Assembly (NCBI RefSeq): GCF_000685215.1
Contig: NZ_ARYJ01000015.1
Span: forward strand, 1-64,000
From: Hyphomonas jannaschiana VP2
GTDB lineage: Bacteria; Pseudomonadota; Alphaproteobacteria; Caulobacterales; Hyphomonadaceae
DNA: 64,000 nucleotides
Direction: 5' to 3'
The number at the start of each line of letters is the position of its first letter. The first letter of the stretch is position 1. A program made the position numbers and the translations under genes. The notes under the pieces were generated by a model. It did not search any database. It was not told the origin of the DNA and saw nothing but the letters and a program-made list of their open reading frames with translations. This document shows, in pieces, positions 17,914-26,801 of the stretch.

Positions 17914-17987
17914 TGGAGCGGGTGAAGGGAATCGAACCCTCGTCGTCAGCTTGGGAAGCTGCTGCTCTACCATTGAGCTACACCCGC
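17914..17987 (-). tRNA. tRNA-Gly (anticodon CCC)
   Basis: A full cloverleaf reads on the minus strand: acceptor GCGGGTG with CACCCGC, D arm GCTC/GAGC, anticodon loop TTCCCAA giving anticodon CCC, T arm GAGGG TTCGATT CCCTT, and encoded CCA. The first pair of the anticodon stem is a G-A mismatch, the other four pair. It closely matches the glyU-type isoacceptor layout. Confidence 0.95.
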
Positions 17988-17999
17988 GCGCCGGGCGGT

Positions 18000-18027
18000 A
18001 TTTGAGCCGGTTTTCCCCCATGCGCAA
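18000..18027 (-). promoter_or_regulatory. Probable promoter of tRNA-Gly
   Basis: On the minus strand TTGCGC (18022-18027) and TCAAAT (18000-18005) are separated by 16 bases, with the tRNA starting 13 bases downstream. The same TTGCGC -35 hexamer stands before the tRNA-Glu gene. Confidence 0.5.
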
Positions 18028-18033
18028 GAGGGC

Positions 18034-18546
18034 TTAGCCGGTGGCGCGCTCTGCGTTGGCGGCGAAGGCTTCCCGCATGATGGTTTCGCGGGTCAGGTCT
18101 GCATTGGCGAAGCCTGCGCTCAGACGGTCACGATCATGCGATTTCAGAAAATCCAGGAAACTTTCTGTCGCCTCTGTCGGGTCCCCCATACTGCGCGCCA
18201 TGCGCAGCTGCGCCTCTGTCTGGGAAATGAGGTTGAGGCGCTGATTGGGATTATAGGTGCCACCCAGCAGGTCCTGAGCATGACTCATGAACTCCGCCCC
18301 ACGCGATGACAGCATCATCAGAGTCTCATTCATGGGATGTCCCACAGCCCGGAGCTCCTCGACCAACTGGTCGATCTCAAGCGGGGAAATATCCTGCAGG
18401 TTGTAGCGGCTCATCACGTCAGCGACAGGATCACTGGTAGCACCAGCCTCCTGCGTGCTGGCTGTCTGGCCGGTGATACCCTCTGCCCCCTGACGGGCCT
18501 GAAGTGCGAAAATGCCAGCATTTGAACCGGCGCCTGAAACATACAT
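18034..18546 (-). CDS. Hypothetical protein, helical, conserved-looking
   Basis: 170 residues starting MYVSGAGSNAG. A glycine/alanine-rich N-terminus leads into soluble amphipathic helices (SPLEIDQLVEELRAVG, NQRLNLISQTEAQLRMAR, ESFLDFLKSHDRDRLSAG). There is no signal peptide, membrane segment or catalytic motif that I recognise. Codon use matches the surrounding chromosome, so it is probably a native gene. It ends just upstream of the tRNA-Gly promoter. Function unknown. Confidence 0.75.
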   Translation of the reverse strand: MYVSGAGSNAGIFALQARQGAEGITGQTASTQEAGATSDPVADVMSRYNLQDISPLEIDQLVEELRAVGHPMNETLMMLSSRGAEFMSHAQDLLGGTYNPNQRLNLISQTEAQLRMARSMGDPTEATESFLDFLKSHDRDRLSAGFANADLTRETIMREAFAANAERATG

Positions 18547-18722
18547 CGTGCCACATCCTGCATCACGTTGAGCGTCTGAACGGGGCTAGGCTGCGCTGGT
18601 TTACAAAACGTGAAACATACCCCCTCCGGTAGAATATGGGATATGCGGGCAGAGCTGCATGGCCGCAAAAGGGACGCGTAGCGGTGTGGGGACAATACGC
18701 CACGCGCCCGGAAGAGACCGGA

Positions 18723-19103
18723 TCAACCCACAACGGGGTGGCCACGGCCCTTCATGCAGTCGACCACAATCTCACGGCGCTCTCCGCGCGTTTCGATCAT
18801 TGTCGCGCCTACCCCGGCAACGGCACCGACGATCGCCCCGGTGATCGCGCCTTCGGTATCGTTGACCTCATCGTCGGCGATACCGGCGAGCATGCCGAGT
18901 CCGGCGCCGATCATCGCATTGTTGCGGGTATCGCCATTGATATAGCCGCGCTCCGTGGCGATGGCCTGGCAGGCATCAAGGTCCTGTGCGTAGACGGCAT
19001 CTGTAGGGCCATCGGCAATCGGCTCATAGCTCGCACCGGAATTTGCGCAGGCGGCGAGAGTGAAACCAGCGGCAAACACCGCTGCGAGGTGAATACGTGT
19101 CAT
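18723..19103 (-). CDS. Glycine-zipper lipoprotein
   Basis: 126 residues from the ATG starting MTRIHLAAVFAAGF, which gives a proper lipoprotein signal with lipobox LAAC; the open frame extends upstream without signal-like sequence. The centre contains a glycine-zipper pattern (MIGAGLGMLAGIADD and AITGAIVGAVAGVGA) of the type found in small outer-membrane proteins related to SlyB/Rick_17kDa. Two cysteines (DACQ and VDCMKG) may be linked. It lies downstream of the autotransporter gene on the same strand with a 40-base gap. Confidence 0.8.
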   Translation of the reverse strand: MTRIHLAAVFAAGFTLAACANSGASYEPIADGPTDAVYAQDLDACQAIATERGYINGDTRNNAMIGAGLGMLAGIADDEVNDTEGAITGAIVGAVAGVGATMIETRGERREIVVDCMKGRGHPVVG

Positions 19104-19143
19104 CTTGTTTTTCCTTTTATCTGACAGGTTTTGGAAGAGAGGT

Positions 19144-21057
19144 TCAGAAGGCCATCCGTAGGGAGACCATGGTTTCATCGGCGCGTGACAGGTCACTGGC
19201 GAATGTCTGGGCGTAGCGGGCTGAAAGGGTCCAGCGGGCGCCGAGACCAAGCTGGAACCCTGCACCGACATCAAAACGGTCTTCCGCCGGAGCGTCGCTG
19301 CGGATATGAGCGGCCTGCGCCGTGTTGCCGATCAGCCGGGACGTGACGCCATAGTCGTCATCCCCGAACTGCCAGGCATAGGCCACATCGGCGACCGGCG
19401 TGATGCGGACCGTTTCCGACAAATTGTAGGAAGGCCCGCGCATAACGGCATCCAGGCCGAGACGTTGATAGCTGAAGGCCTGCTTCTCATAGGCCAACGC
19501 CAACCCGGCCGCGCCGGTCTCTTCATAGCCGTCGACAGACACGCGCCCCATCGACATGGACAAGCCGTGATCGATCTCCAACAGGCCGATCTGGTCCACA
19601 CTGCGCGCTGCCAGTTCGACATCCCAGTAGGAAGAAGAGGTTTCTCCGCCAGCCGAGAGAAGGTCGACACCGGTCGCCCGGCTGATGCCCGTGATGTCGT
19701 GCCCACCTTTCGTGACATTCAGGCTGAGGCGGCCTTCGTCCTGATAGTCGAGCGCTGTGTAGATCGAGACTGCCCCGCCTTCCAGGCGGTAGCGCCCGCC
19801 ATCTTTGAACAGGGTTTCCGTCTTGCCGACCGACAGCGCCCCGCCGACGAGGAAGTGTTCGGCGAACCGGCGTTCCATTCCGAAGACAGCCCCATCCAGC
19901 TTCAGCTGCGCAGCCGGATTTCTCCCGGCTGTCTCCAGTTTCAGGTCTGAGGAGACCGGCGAAAGCCAGGCCGCAAAGCTCTGGTCGGGCGCCGTATGCG
20001 TGCCGGGACGCACCAGGGCGCGATGGCTCTCCATCTGCTCGTAGGCGATGCGCGGCATCCGCCCGGTCTGGCGGGCGGCCTGGCCGCTGGCACCGTGCAG
20101 CGTCGCCATCCACCATTGTGCGGCAAGGCGGTGACCTGCCTCTGTCATATGCAGCTCATCGAGCCAGAGATATTTGTTCTGGCCAGCAAAATCGGCTGCG
20201 CACAGCGTGCCTTCGTCTTCGCGATAACAGGCATCTGTGGTGTTGGAAAAGCCGAGCGTCTCCCCATGCGCGGTCACATGGGTGATAAAGTCCTTATACT
20301 TCATCGTGACGAGATTGACGTCATCGGGAAGTCCGGCCGCCTCGATGGCGGCGAACATCTCTGCATTCGCCACTTCAACCAGTTCCGTCAGTGCGGCCTG
20401 TGCTTCAGGGTCATCTGTATAATCCGGCGCGAATTGCAGGGGCTGGATTTCAGACAGGATAATTGTCTTTACACCCACACTGGCAAGCTCTGTGACATTT
20501 GCCGCAGCTGCGGCAGCCACATCTGCGATGATCGCGTCTACGGGATCATCGATGGCAAGGCGGTCAAGAAAGTCATTCGCCCCGGCGATCATGAAGGCGA
20601 CATCGTCCTTGCCGACGCCGATCGCCCCCTGTCCGACCAGGCCAGTAAAGCCCTCCGTCTGCACACGGACACCTGTTTCGATGCCGTAAGGCACGAGGTC
20701 TCCCCCCCGGTCCATGTGAGCTCCGGAAATCCCGAAATTGATGTTCGGAGAGTCGATGTCGGGATCGAGAATGATGTCGACATCGCGCCCCATCATTTCG
20801 GCCCAGATCAGGCCATTGGAATCCCGTTCAAACCCGTTGTTCGACGAGTTCGGGTAAAAGTCTTCTCCGCGCGAACCGACAATCGCGGAAAAATTCCCCT
20901 GGCCGACATTACTGTCGCCGAAGAAGTACCAATTGCCATCGCCCGTTTCGGCATGAGCCAGAGGCGCGAAAACCGTGAGGACAGCCGCGCCCGTCAACAG
21001 AGCGGAAGCGGAATTCAGCGCGAGCGAACCTGCACGCGCAGCGAGACTGCGAGTCAT
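19144..21057 (-). CDS. GDSL/SGNH esterase autotransporter
   Basis: 637 residues. A signal peptide (cleavage near AHA, residue 36) precedes an SGNH passenger with block I FGDSN (Ser49), block III GANDF and block V DELHMTEAGH. The last roughly 280 residues form an autotransporter beta-barrel with alternating hydrophobic strands, ending in VSLRMAF with terminal Phe. The esterase is thus presented on the cell surface, like EstA. Lipid or ester hydrolysis is likely; the natural substrate is unknown. The 242 bases between this gene and the operators at 21302 hold no element I can name. Confidence 0.9.
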   Translation of the reverse strand: MTRSLAARAGSLALNSASALLTGAAVLTVFAPLAHAETGDGNWYFFGDSNVGQGNFSAIVGSRGEDFYPNSSNNGFERDSNGLIWAEMMGRDVDIILDPDIDSPNINFGISGAHMDRGGDLVPYGIETGVRVQTEGFTGLVGQGAIGVGKDDVAFMIAGANDFLDRLAIDDPVDAIIADVAAAAAANVTELASVGVKTIILSEIQPLQFAPDYTDDPEAQAALTELVEVANAEMFAAIEAAGLPDDVNLVTMKYKDFITHVTAHGETLGFSNTTDACYREDEGTLCAADFAGQNKYLWLDELHMTEAGHRLAAQWWMATLHGASGQAARQTGRMPRIAYEQMESHRALVRPGTHTAPDQSFAAWLSPVSSDLKLETAGRNPAAQLKLDGAVFGMERRFAEHFLVGGALSVGKTETLFKDGGRYRLEGGAVSIYTALDYQDEGRLSLNVTKGGHDITGISRATGVDLLSAGGETSSSYWDVELAARSVDQIGLLEIDHGLSMSMGRVSVDGYEETGAAGLALAYEKQAFSYQRLGLDAVMRGPSYNLSETVRITPVADVAYAWQFGDDDYGVTSRLIGNTAQAAHIRSDAPAEDRFDVGAGFQLGLGARWTLSARYAQTFASDLSRADETMVSLRMAF

Positions 21058-21301
21058 GAGTATCTCCTGTGGACCTCATCGGAGACCCACCAATGTGAAT
21101 GATATTAAGGGAACAGGTGGTAGCGGCCGGAGGCCTGGCCCCACCTGTCGTTACGGATCAGAGCCGGACGATTATCCGTTCGTCTTCATGTCAGGACTTC
21201 CTTGTTCAATATAACGGACGGTGCTTGTGTTTCCCGTCCGCGCCGCAAGGATCGCTCTTCTGGCTTTTGTGATCCGGTCGGCACTGGACAATTTCCCCAC
21301 T

Positions 21302-21347
21302 TGCTACATATTATGTAGCACGACTTAATGCTACTAATTCCGTAGCG
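21302..21347 (+). promoter_or_regulatory. Twin operators in front of the HxlR gene
   Basis: Two inverted repeats with identical geometry: TGCTAC-N7-GTAGCA (21302-21320) and TGCTAC-N7-GTAGCG (21329-21347), 27 bases apart start to start. The second ends 12 bases before the HxlR start codon. The TAC-N7-GTA core agrees with the boxes I recall for HxlR/DUF24 regulators such as YodB (TACT-N7-AGTA). Autoregulation is inferred. Confidence 0.75.
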
Positions 21348-21358
21348 CAAGAGAGAAA

Positions 21359-21673
21359 ATGCCGGAAAACGACAAAAAGGCACAGCGTCCCATCATGGCC
21401 CTGCTCGACATTCTCGGTCAGCGATGGGTCCTGCGGATAATATGGGAGCTACGCGATGCGCCGCTGAATTTTCGGGCGCTGCGCGCCCGGTGCGACCAGA
21501 TTTCTCCGACTGTCCTGAACCAGCGACTTACCCTGTTGCGCGACAATGGCCTGGTCGATCTGGGCGATGATGGCTATGTCCCGACGCCGCTCTGCGAAGA
21601 GCTTGGTGAAATTCTTTTGCAACTGACAGACTGGTCCAGACACTGGCAGCAACAGCAGACGCAAGCTGATTGA
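21359..21673 (+). CDS. HxlR-family winged-helix regulator
   Basis: 104 residues, the normal size. The HxlR signature is clear: ILGQRWVLRIIWELRDAPLNFRALRARC, then SPTVLNQRLTLLRDNGLVD and the wing. It binds DNA as a dimer, and many relatives sense reactive electrophiles or oxidants through cysteines. Here the N-terminal cysteine used by YodB-like members is absent, but Cys residues occur in RARC and TPLC. It probably controls itself through the twin operators and perhaps the divergent esterase or the downstream TonB receptor. Confidence 0.88.
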   Translation: MPENDKKAQRPIMALLDILGQRWVLRIIWELRDAPLNFRALRARCDQISPTVLNQRLTLLRDNGLVDLGDDGYVPTPLCEELGEILLQLTDWSRHWQQQQTQAD

Positions 21674-21848
21674 GCGCTTCCGGAGTGATCGCCGCCCTGT
21701 AACCAAAAATTGCCGGTCACCCACCTGAGATTGCGATCCTGGCAAACCCGACTCGGCGCTGTGCCAGCCTGAGCCATCCTGCACTGCACAAGAAACACTC
21801 AGGTCCGGGTATTTGCGCCCGAATGCAGGCAAGTTACCGATTTTAACA

Positions 21849-21868
21849 TGCGCACTTTGTGGTGCGCA
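21849..21868 (+). promoter_or_regulatory. Candidate operator upstream of the TonB receptor
   Basis: TGCGCAC (21849-21855) and GTGCGCA (21862-21868) form a perfect 7-base inverted repeat with a 6-base spacer, 67 bases before the receptor start codon. It differs from the HxlR sites and has no T-run, so it is unlikely to be a terminator. The cognate regulator is unknown. The rest of 21674-21935 is unremarkable. Confidence 0.45.
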
Positions 21869-21935
21869 GTTCCCGCCTCTCCGCCCCGCCGACATCTTGC
21901 GCGCGTATTAAACAAGTCGCCGGGAGAATACTGCG

Positions 21936-24260
21936 ATGCGCCTTCTGACCAATCGTCTGAAATTTGGAATCTGTCTTGCCTCACTGATGGCCGCGTCGAT
22001 GGCGACGGTCGCGCATGCGCAGGAAGCGACGGGCACAGAAGAACAGGCGACGATGAAGGCGGTTGTCGTTCAGGGCCGCCGCGTTTCGACCGCTGACACG
22101 GCGATTGGTCAGGGTGAAGCGACCAATACCGTCGCCGTCACCCGGGATGAACTCCTGTCTGCACCGGGCGGCATCTCCGGCCTGAAGATGCTGGAGTCCC
22201 TGCCGGGCTTCAACGTACAGACAGACGGCGCACTTGGCCTCTACGAATTCGGCAACTCGGTCACCGTGCGTGCCTTTAACCTGCAGCAGATCGGCTTCGT
22301 GCTGGACGGTGTGCCGATGGGTCGTTCCGATGCTTTCGGCGGCAGCCCGATCTTCCGCTATGTGGACAATGAAAACCTTGGCTCCGTTGTCGCGTCTCCG
22401 GGCGCCGGCGATGTCTCGCTGCCGAGCTATGCCTCACTGGGCCCGATCGTCTCCTATAATACAGTCGACACATCCGACACGCCCGGCGGCATGATCTCCT
22501 ACACGATAGGCGACGACGACCTGGAGCGCAGCTTCATCAAGCTGGAAACTGGCAACTGGAACGGCCTGTCGGCCTATGTCAGCCGCTCCAAAACGGACAG
22601 CAGCCTGTGGCGCGGCCCCGGCACGATCGACCGCGAACATATCGAGGGCAAGATCAAGTACGAGTTCGACGAAGATACGTTCGTGAAGTTTGGCTACGTC
22701 CACAACGACTTCCACGACTACGACTCACCGTCTGCCCCGGAGTCTGTGTTCGAGAACGACTATTACTACGCTTACCAGGACTCCATTCCGGAAACCGGCT
22801 GTATCGAACCGATTTCCAACGTGTATGATTATAATGGCGACAACGTCATCGACGAGAATGACTTCTCGCCGATCTTCACCGGCTCGACCTGCACCAGCTA
22901 TTATGAGGACCGGATCAACGTCCGCGACGACAGCCTCTACTCGCTGAACTTCCAGACCGACATCACGCCAAACCTGATGTTCACAGCCACGGCTTATCAG
23001 GAAGACAAGGACGGCTTCGGTGTCTCGCCGGACAGCTATTCCAACTCGCTCGGCATCTATAACCGCCAGGTCGCCGCCGGCCTCGACGTCGTTCACCCGC
23101 GCGGCGTGCAGTATGGCCTCTCCGGCGTGGGCGGTACGCGCAAGGGCGCTGTCGCCGGTCTCGAATGGCAGGTCGCCAATCACAAGGTTGAGTTCGGCGC
23201 CTGGTATGAAGACGAAGATTACAACCGCACCCAGCAGCGCCTGAATAAAACCAACGGCTCGGCCGACGGCGACGTGATCTGGGACGAAGTCGCCTACTAC
23301 CGCCGCAACTACACCTCCACCCGCAAGACGACCCAACTCTACCTGAAGGACACGATCAGCCTGATGGATGAGAAGCTGAACCTCGAAATCGGGGTGAAGA
23401 GCCTCAATGTCGATTACCAGCTGAGCGGCTATCGCGACTATAACGACTATGAATTGTTCGGCCCACAGACGGTTGGTGAGGATTACAGCGACAACTTCCT
23501 GCCCATGGTGGGCGCAGTCTACGACATGAACGACAGCGATCAGGTGTTCGCATCCTACTCGCAGAACTATGCGCTCCCACGCGGTGCGGACGACATCTTC
23601 TCCATCGCGTCCACTGATGCATCCACCGAGCCGCTGCCGGCGCCGAAAGGCGAGGAGTCACAGAACTTCGAAATCGGCTACCGTACTAACCGCGCGCAGT
23701 TCTATGGCTCTGCCGCGCTGTTCTTCACCAGCTTCGACAACCGTCTTGTGGCTGGCAGTGTGATCAACCCGGCGACCCAACAGCCGGAAGCCTTCTACAT
23801 CAATGCCGGCAAAACCGAGGCTTACGGCTTCGAACTTTCGGGCGTCTACCAACCCGCGTTCCTGGACGACAAGGTCTACCTGGACGGCAACCTGACATAC
23901 AACCACGCCGAAGACGAAGCTGGCTTCATCCTCGCCGACAGCCCGGAATGGCTATTCACTGGCGGCGTGACCTATGAGCCGACCGAATGGATGGTTGCCA
24001 ACATCTCCGGAAAATACACCGGCAAGCGCTATGCCGACTATACCGAGGGCTACGAGATGGACAGCTTCGCCGTGCTGAGCGGCTATCTCGACCTTGGCGG
24101 CCCGAACGATTTCGGTGTGCCGGAAAATGTCAGCCTGCGCTTCAACGTCGACAACCTGCTGGATGAAGAAGTGCCGACGGCCTTTGTCTTTGCCGGTTCC
24201 GCCTATTTCCGCCCACTCAACCCGCGCACGTTCCAGGCGACCCTGACGGTCCGCTTCTGA
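21936..24260 (+). CDS. TonB-dependent outer-membrane receptor with EF-hand-like loop
   Basis: 774 residues. Signal peptide (cleavage after AHA near residue 28), a plug domain (VAVTRDELLSAPGGISGLKMLESLPGFNV ends in the plug; RAFNLQQIGFVLDGVPMG follows), then a 22-strand barrel ending TLTVRF. It imports a large or scarce substrate using TonB energy. Residues 298-309 (DYNGDNVIDEND) fit a 12-residue EF-hand/dockerin-type calcium loop, lying between Cys289 and Cys319 in what should be an outside loop. A TauE-family exporter follows 48 bases downstream, so a sulfur-containing ligand is possible but unproven. Confidence 0.93.
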   Translation: MRLLTNRLKFGICLASLMAASMATVAHAQEATGTEEQATMKAVVVQGRRVSTADTAIGQGEATNTVAVTRDELLSAPGGISGLKMLESLPGFNVQTDGALGLYEFGNSVTVRAFNLQQIGFVLDGVPMGRSDAFGGSPIFRYVDNENLGSVVASPGAGDVSLPSYASLGPIVSYNTVDTSDTPGGMISYTIGDDDLERSFIKLETGNWNGLSAYVSRSKTDSSLWRGPGTIDREHIEGKIKYEFDEDTFVKFGYVHNDFHDYDSPSAPESVFENDYYYAYQDSIPETGCIEPISNVYDYNGDNVIDENDFSPIFTGSTCTSYYEDRINVRDDSLYSLNFQTDITPNLMFTATAYQEDKDGFGVSPDSYSNSLGIYNRQVAAGLDVVHPRGVQYGLSGVGGTRKGAVAGLEWQVANHKVEFGAWYEDEDYNRTQQRLNKTNGSADGDVIWDEVAYYRRNYTSTRKTTQLYLKDTISLMDEKLNLEIGVKSLNVDYQLSGYRDYNDYELFGPQTVGEDYSDNFLPMVGAVYDMNDSDQVFASYSQNYALPRGADDIFSIASTDASTEPLPAPKGEESQNFEIGYRTNRAQFYGSAALFFTSFDNRLVAGSVINPATQQPEAFYINAGKTEAYGFELSGVYQPAFLDDKVYLDGNLTYNHAEDEAGFILADSPEWLFTGGVTYEPTEWMVANISGKYTGKRYADYTEGYEMDSFAVLSGYLDLGGPNDFGVPENVSLRFNVDNLLDEEVPTAFVFAGSAYFRPLNPRTFQATLTVRF

Positions 24261-24308
24261 TCGTGCCAGACAGCAAAATGACTTCTCAATCATCACCGAG
24301 TAAAACCC

Positions 24309-25220
24309 ATGTTAGCTGATGCACTTCCACTTATCCTGTCCATGCTGGTCGCCGGCGCTTTTGCCGGCCTCCTGGCGGGCCTGTTCGGAATTGGCGGCGG
24401 CTTTGTCGTCGTGCCGGCACTCGCGGCAGTCTTCACACTCCTGTCGACAGCGGATCATCCGATGTCCGACGACAAAATCATGCACGTGGCGATTGGTACT
24501 TCGCTGGCCACGATCATCTTTACGTCCCTCCGGTCCGTGCAGGCGCACGCGAAGCGTGGAGCAGTGGATTTCAATATCCTCAAACAATGGGCGCCCTGGG
24601 TCGTGCTTGGCGTGGTCCTCGGGCTCAGCGTCGCCCGCTTCCTGGATGGTAAGTCCCTGAAAATCATCTTCGGTGTCGGCGTCTTCATCATGGCCTGGCA
24701 CTTCCTGTTCCCGATCCTGTCCAAGCGTACCGTTTCGAATGAAATGCCGAAGGGTGTGGCACGCGGCGGACTTGGCAGTTTCCTCGGCGGCTTCTGTACG
24801 CTGCTGGGGATCGGAGGTGGCACGCCGGCCATTCTGATCATGACACTGTCCGGCCAGCCGGTGCACCGTGCGATCGCTACAGCGGCCGGTTTCGGCACAA
24901 TTATCGCTGTCCCGGGCACGATCGGTTCGGTCATTAGCGGTCTGGGAGAAAGCGGCCTGCCCTTTGGCTCTATCGGCTATGTCAACGTCATCGCCATGCT
25001 GGCCATCATCTCGATGAGCATGATCACTGCCCCGATCGGCGCCGCGCTGGCTCACAGCCTCGACTCGGCCAAGCTGAAGAAGGCCCTCGGTGTCTACCTG
25101 CTGTGCACGTCCAGCCTGATGCTCTGGACCGCTTTCCACAAAGCCCCGGCAAAGAACCCGCTGACCACGGCTTCTGCCGTACAGGTCTCCACGGAGCTAC
25201 CGCATATGGGTGGCCGGTGA
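24309..25220 (+). CDS. TauE/SafE-family membrane transporter
   Basis: 303 residues with about eight hydrophobic helices in two repeats. The family motifs are GLLAGLFGIGGGFVVVPAL in the first half and LGGFCTLLGIGGGTPAILIM in the second. Members export sulfite, sulfoacetate or related organosulfur anions. It directly follows the TonB receptor and is closed by a strong terminator, so the two probably share a transcript. The direction and ligand cannot be read from sequence. Confidence 0.9.
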   Translation: MLADALPLILSMLVAGAFAGLLAGLFGIGGGFVVVPALAAVFTLLSTADHPMSDDKIMHVAIGTSLATIIFTSLRSVQAHAKRGAVDFNILKQWAPWVVLGVVLGLSVARFLDGKSLKIIFGVGVFIMAWHFLFPILSKRTVSNEMPKGVARGGLGSFLGGFCTLLGIGGGTPAILIMTLSGQPVHRAIATAAGFGTIIAVPGTIGSVISGLGESGLPFGSIGYVNVIAMLAIISMSMITAPIGAALAHSLDSAKLKKALGVYLLCTSSLMLWTAFHKAPAKNPLTTASAVQVSTELPHMGGR

Positions 25221-25284
25221 GGCAATCGGCTACGGACGCCTGAAGCATCCCGTACTGCTGCCTGGCTATCTTGCCTGACGTAAC

Positions 25285-25316
25285 GAAAGCCGCGCCATTC
25301 AGGCGCGGCTTTCTTT
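25285..25316 (+). terminator. Rho-independent terminator after the TauE gene
   Basis: GAAAGCCGCGCC and GGCGCGGCTTTC form a perfect 12-base stem around ATTCA, followed by TTTCTGG. It closes the receptor-exporter unit 65 bases after the stop and separates it from the MaoC gene. Confidence 0.9.
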
Positions 25317-25338
25317 CTGGCATCGAGGAACCTCATCC

Positions 25339-25806
25339 ATGCGCTACTATGAAGACTTGGTGATCGGCACCGTCACAAAATCGGATCTGACCTATGAGGT
25401 AACCCGCGAGGAAGTGATCGATTTTGCTGGCAAGTACGACCCACAGCCCTTTCACCTGGACGATGAGGCAGCGGCGAAGACACATTTCGGGCGCCTCTCT
25501 GCCTCCGGCTGGCATACCGCCGCCATGGCGATGCGGATGATGGTGGAGGGCTGGAGCGAACAGGAGCCGACAGCGTCTCTCGGTTCCCCCGGCGTCGATG
25601 AACTGCGCTGGCGCAAACCGGTTTATCCAGGTGATACGCTGCGCGTGGAATCCAAGCTGATCGGCAAGCGCCGCATGAAAAGCCGCCGCGAGATGGGCCT
25701 GATGAAGACCGAGCAGACGGTCTACAATCAGGACGGGGAGATTGTGATGAGCATGGTGTCGAACGGTCTGATCCAGGTCCGCAACCCGGAAAGCGACTCC
25801 GAATAG
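25339..25806 (+). CDS. MaoC-like (R)-hydratase
   Basis: 155 residues, a single hot-dog domain. Hydratase features are FAGKYDPQPFHLDDEAAAKTHFG (Asp and His of the dyad in YDPQPFHLD) and the LRWRKPVYPGDTLRVES strand pair. Such proteins hydrate enoyl-CoA to (R)-3-hydroxyacyl-CoA and can feed PHA synthesis, which fits the two PHA synthases elsewhere in the window. Convergent with the desaturase gene, six bases apart. The exact acyl substrate is unknown. Confidence 0.85.
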   Translation: MRYYEDLVIGTVTKSDLTYEVTREEVIDFAGKYDPQPFHLDDEAAAKTHFGRLSASGWHTAAMAMRMMVEGWSEQEPTASLGSPGVDELRWRKPVYPGDTLRVESKLIGKRRMKSRREMGLMKTEQTVYNQDGEIVMSMVSNGLIQVRNPESDSE

Positions 25807-25812
25807 ATTAAG

Positions 25813-26733
25813 CTATTCGGCAGGTACCATCGACGGCTTGTCATCGTGGCGCACCGCCCGGCGGAGCACGTCGAAATAGTCCTTCGAGATACACTCAAAA
25901 CCATCATAGTAACCGCGTGACGCCAGCAATTGGTGCAACCGTTTCAGCCGGTAAGGCGGGATCGACGCGAACATGTGATGCTCCAGGTGGTAGTTAACAT
26001 CGTTCGGAGCAATCAGGACACGCTGCCAGAAAGGCGCGGTCGTTGTGCCGGTGTTGAGGCGCGGGTCCAGCTGGGTCCGGTCTTTGGCAGTCCCGTGTTC
26101 GCCGATCTGGCGCAGGCGCACGATGGCCGGGTACACGAACAGTTCCGCCGCCCACCACATCAGGTAAGCCCATGGCGCACCAGCCAGTGTCAGCGTGCCC
26201 AGCAGCAGGACGTGGAAGGTCAGCCACGGCCAGTTCCGCTTCAGTCTGAAGTTCCGGATCTTCCGCAAGGTGTCACGGAAGCCGGTGCGGCCGGTGAAGT
26301 CCCGAACGAACTTGCGGCGCAGGCTCTCTTTGGAAACGGGATAGTTCTTCACGAAGACGATGTCCGGATCGTCCGGCGTGCCAGCATATTTGTGATGCTT
26401 CAGGTGATAAGCGCGATAAGCCGGCAGCGAAATATTCATCGGCGCGCCGACCAGATAGTGACCGACAAACTCGTCCACTTTCGGGCTTTTGAAAAAAGCA
26501 TGATGCGCGCAGTCATGATTGATGATGCCGAGGCCCAGCTGGCGTCCGCCAAGAAGGATGATGCCCGCCAGAATGGTCAGCGGGTTCGGCCAGATGATCG
26601 CCACGGCAAACGCCGCAGCGATCAGGGCCCAGTTCCAGCTCAGCGTCGCAAATGCCCGGAGGTCCGACTTCTGGCGAAGTTCGCGCAACTCGTCTTTCGT
26701 TAGGACATCCGATAGTTTGAGCTGGTTCGTCAT
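25813..26733 (-). CDS. Membrane fatty-acid desaturase
   Basis: 306 residues from the ATG beginning MTNQLKLSDVLTK, which has AGGGAGAGAG upstream; the frame is open 17 codons further, into the divergent promoter. Three histidine boxes are present: HDCAHH, HLKHH and HLEHH, the di-iron ligands of the acyl-lipid or acyl-CoA desaturase family, with paired membrane helices between them. It introduces a double bond to adjust membrane fluidity, or hydroxylates a related substrate. Divergent from a PaaX-type regulator 64 bases away, its likely controller. Confidence 0.92.
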   Translation of the reverse strand: MTNQLKLSDVLTKDELRELRQKSDLRAFATLSWNWALIAAAFAVAIIWPNPLTILAGIILLGGRQLGLGIINHDCAHHAFFKSPKVDEFVGHYLVGAPMNISLPAYRAYHLKHHKYAGTPDDPDIVFVKNYPVSKESLRRKFVRDFTGRTGFRDTLRKIRNFRLKRNWPWLTFHVLLLGTLTLAGAPWAYLMWWAAELFVYPAIVRLRQIGEHGTAKDRTQLDPRLNTGTTTAPFWQRVLIAPNDVNYHLEHHMFASIPPYRLKRLHQLLASRGYYDGFECISKDYFDVLRRAVRHDDKPSMVPAE

Positions 26734-26777
26734 GGCGTCTCTCTCCCTAAGAGCTCTTTTACGGTTTATTACGCCAA

Positions 26778-26801
26778 ACATCATATTAGGTCAATTGATG
26801 T
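26778..26801. promoter_or_regulatory. Candidate operator between desaturase and PaaX-like gene
   Basis: ACATCA (26778-26783) and TGATGT (26796-26801) form an inverted repeat with a 12-base spacer that covers the start codon of the PaaX-like gene in a 64-base divergent interval. Short half-sites mean chance is possible. Confidence 0.35.
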
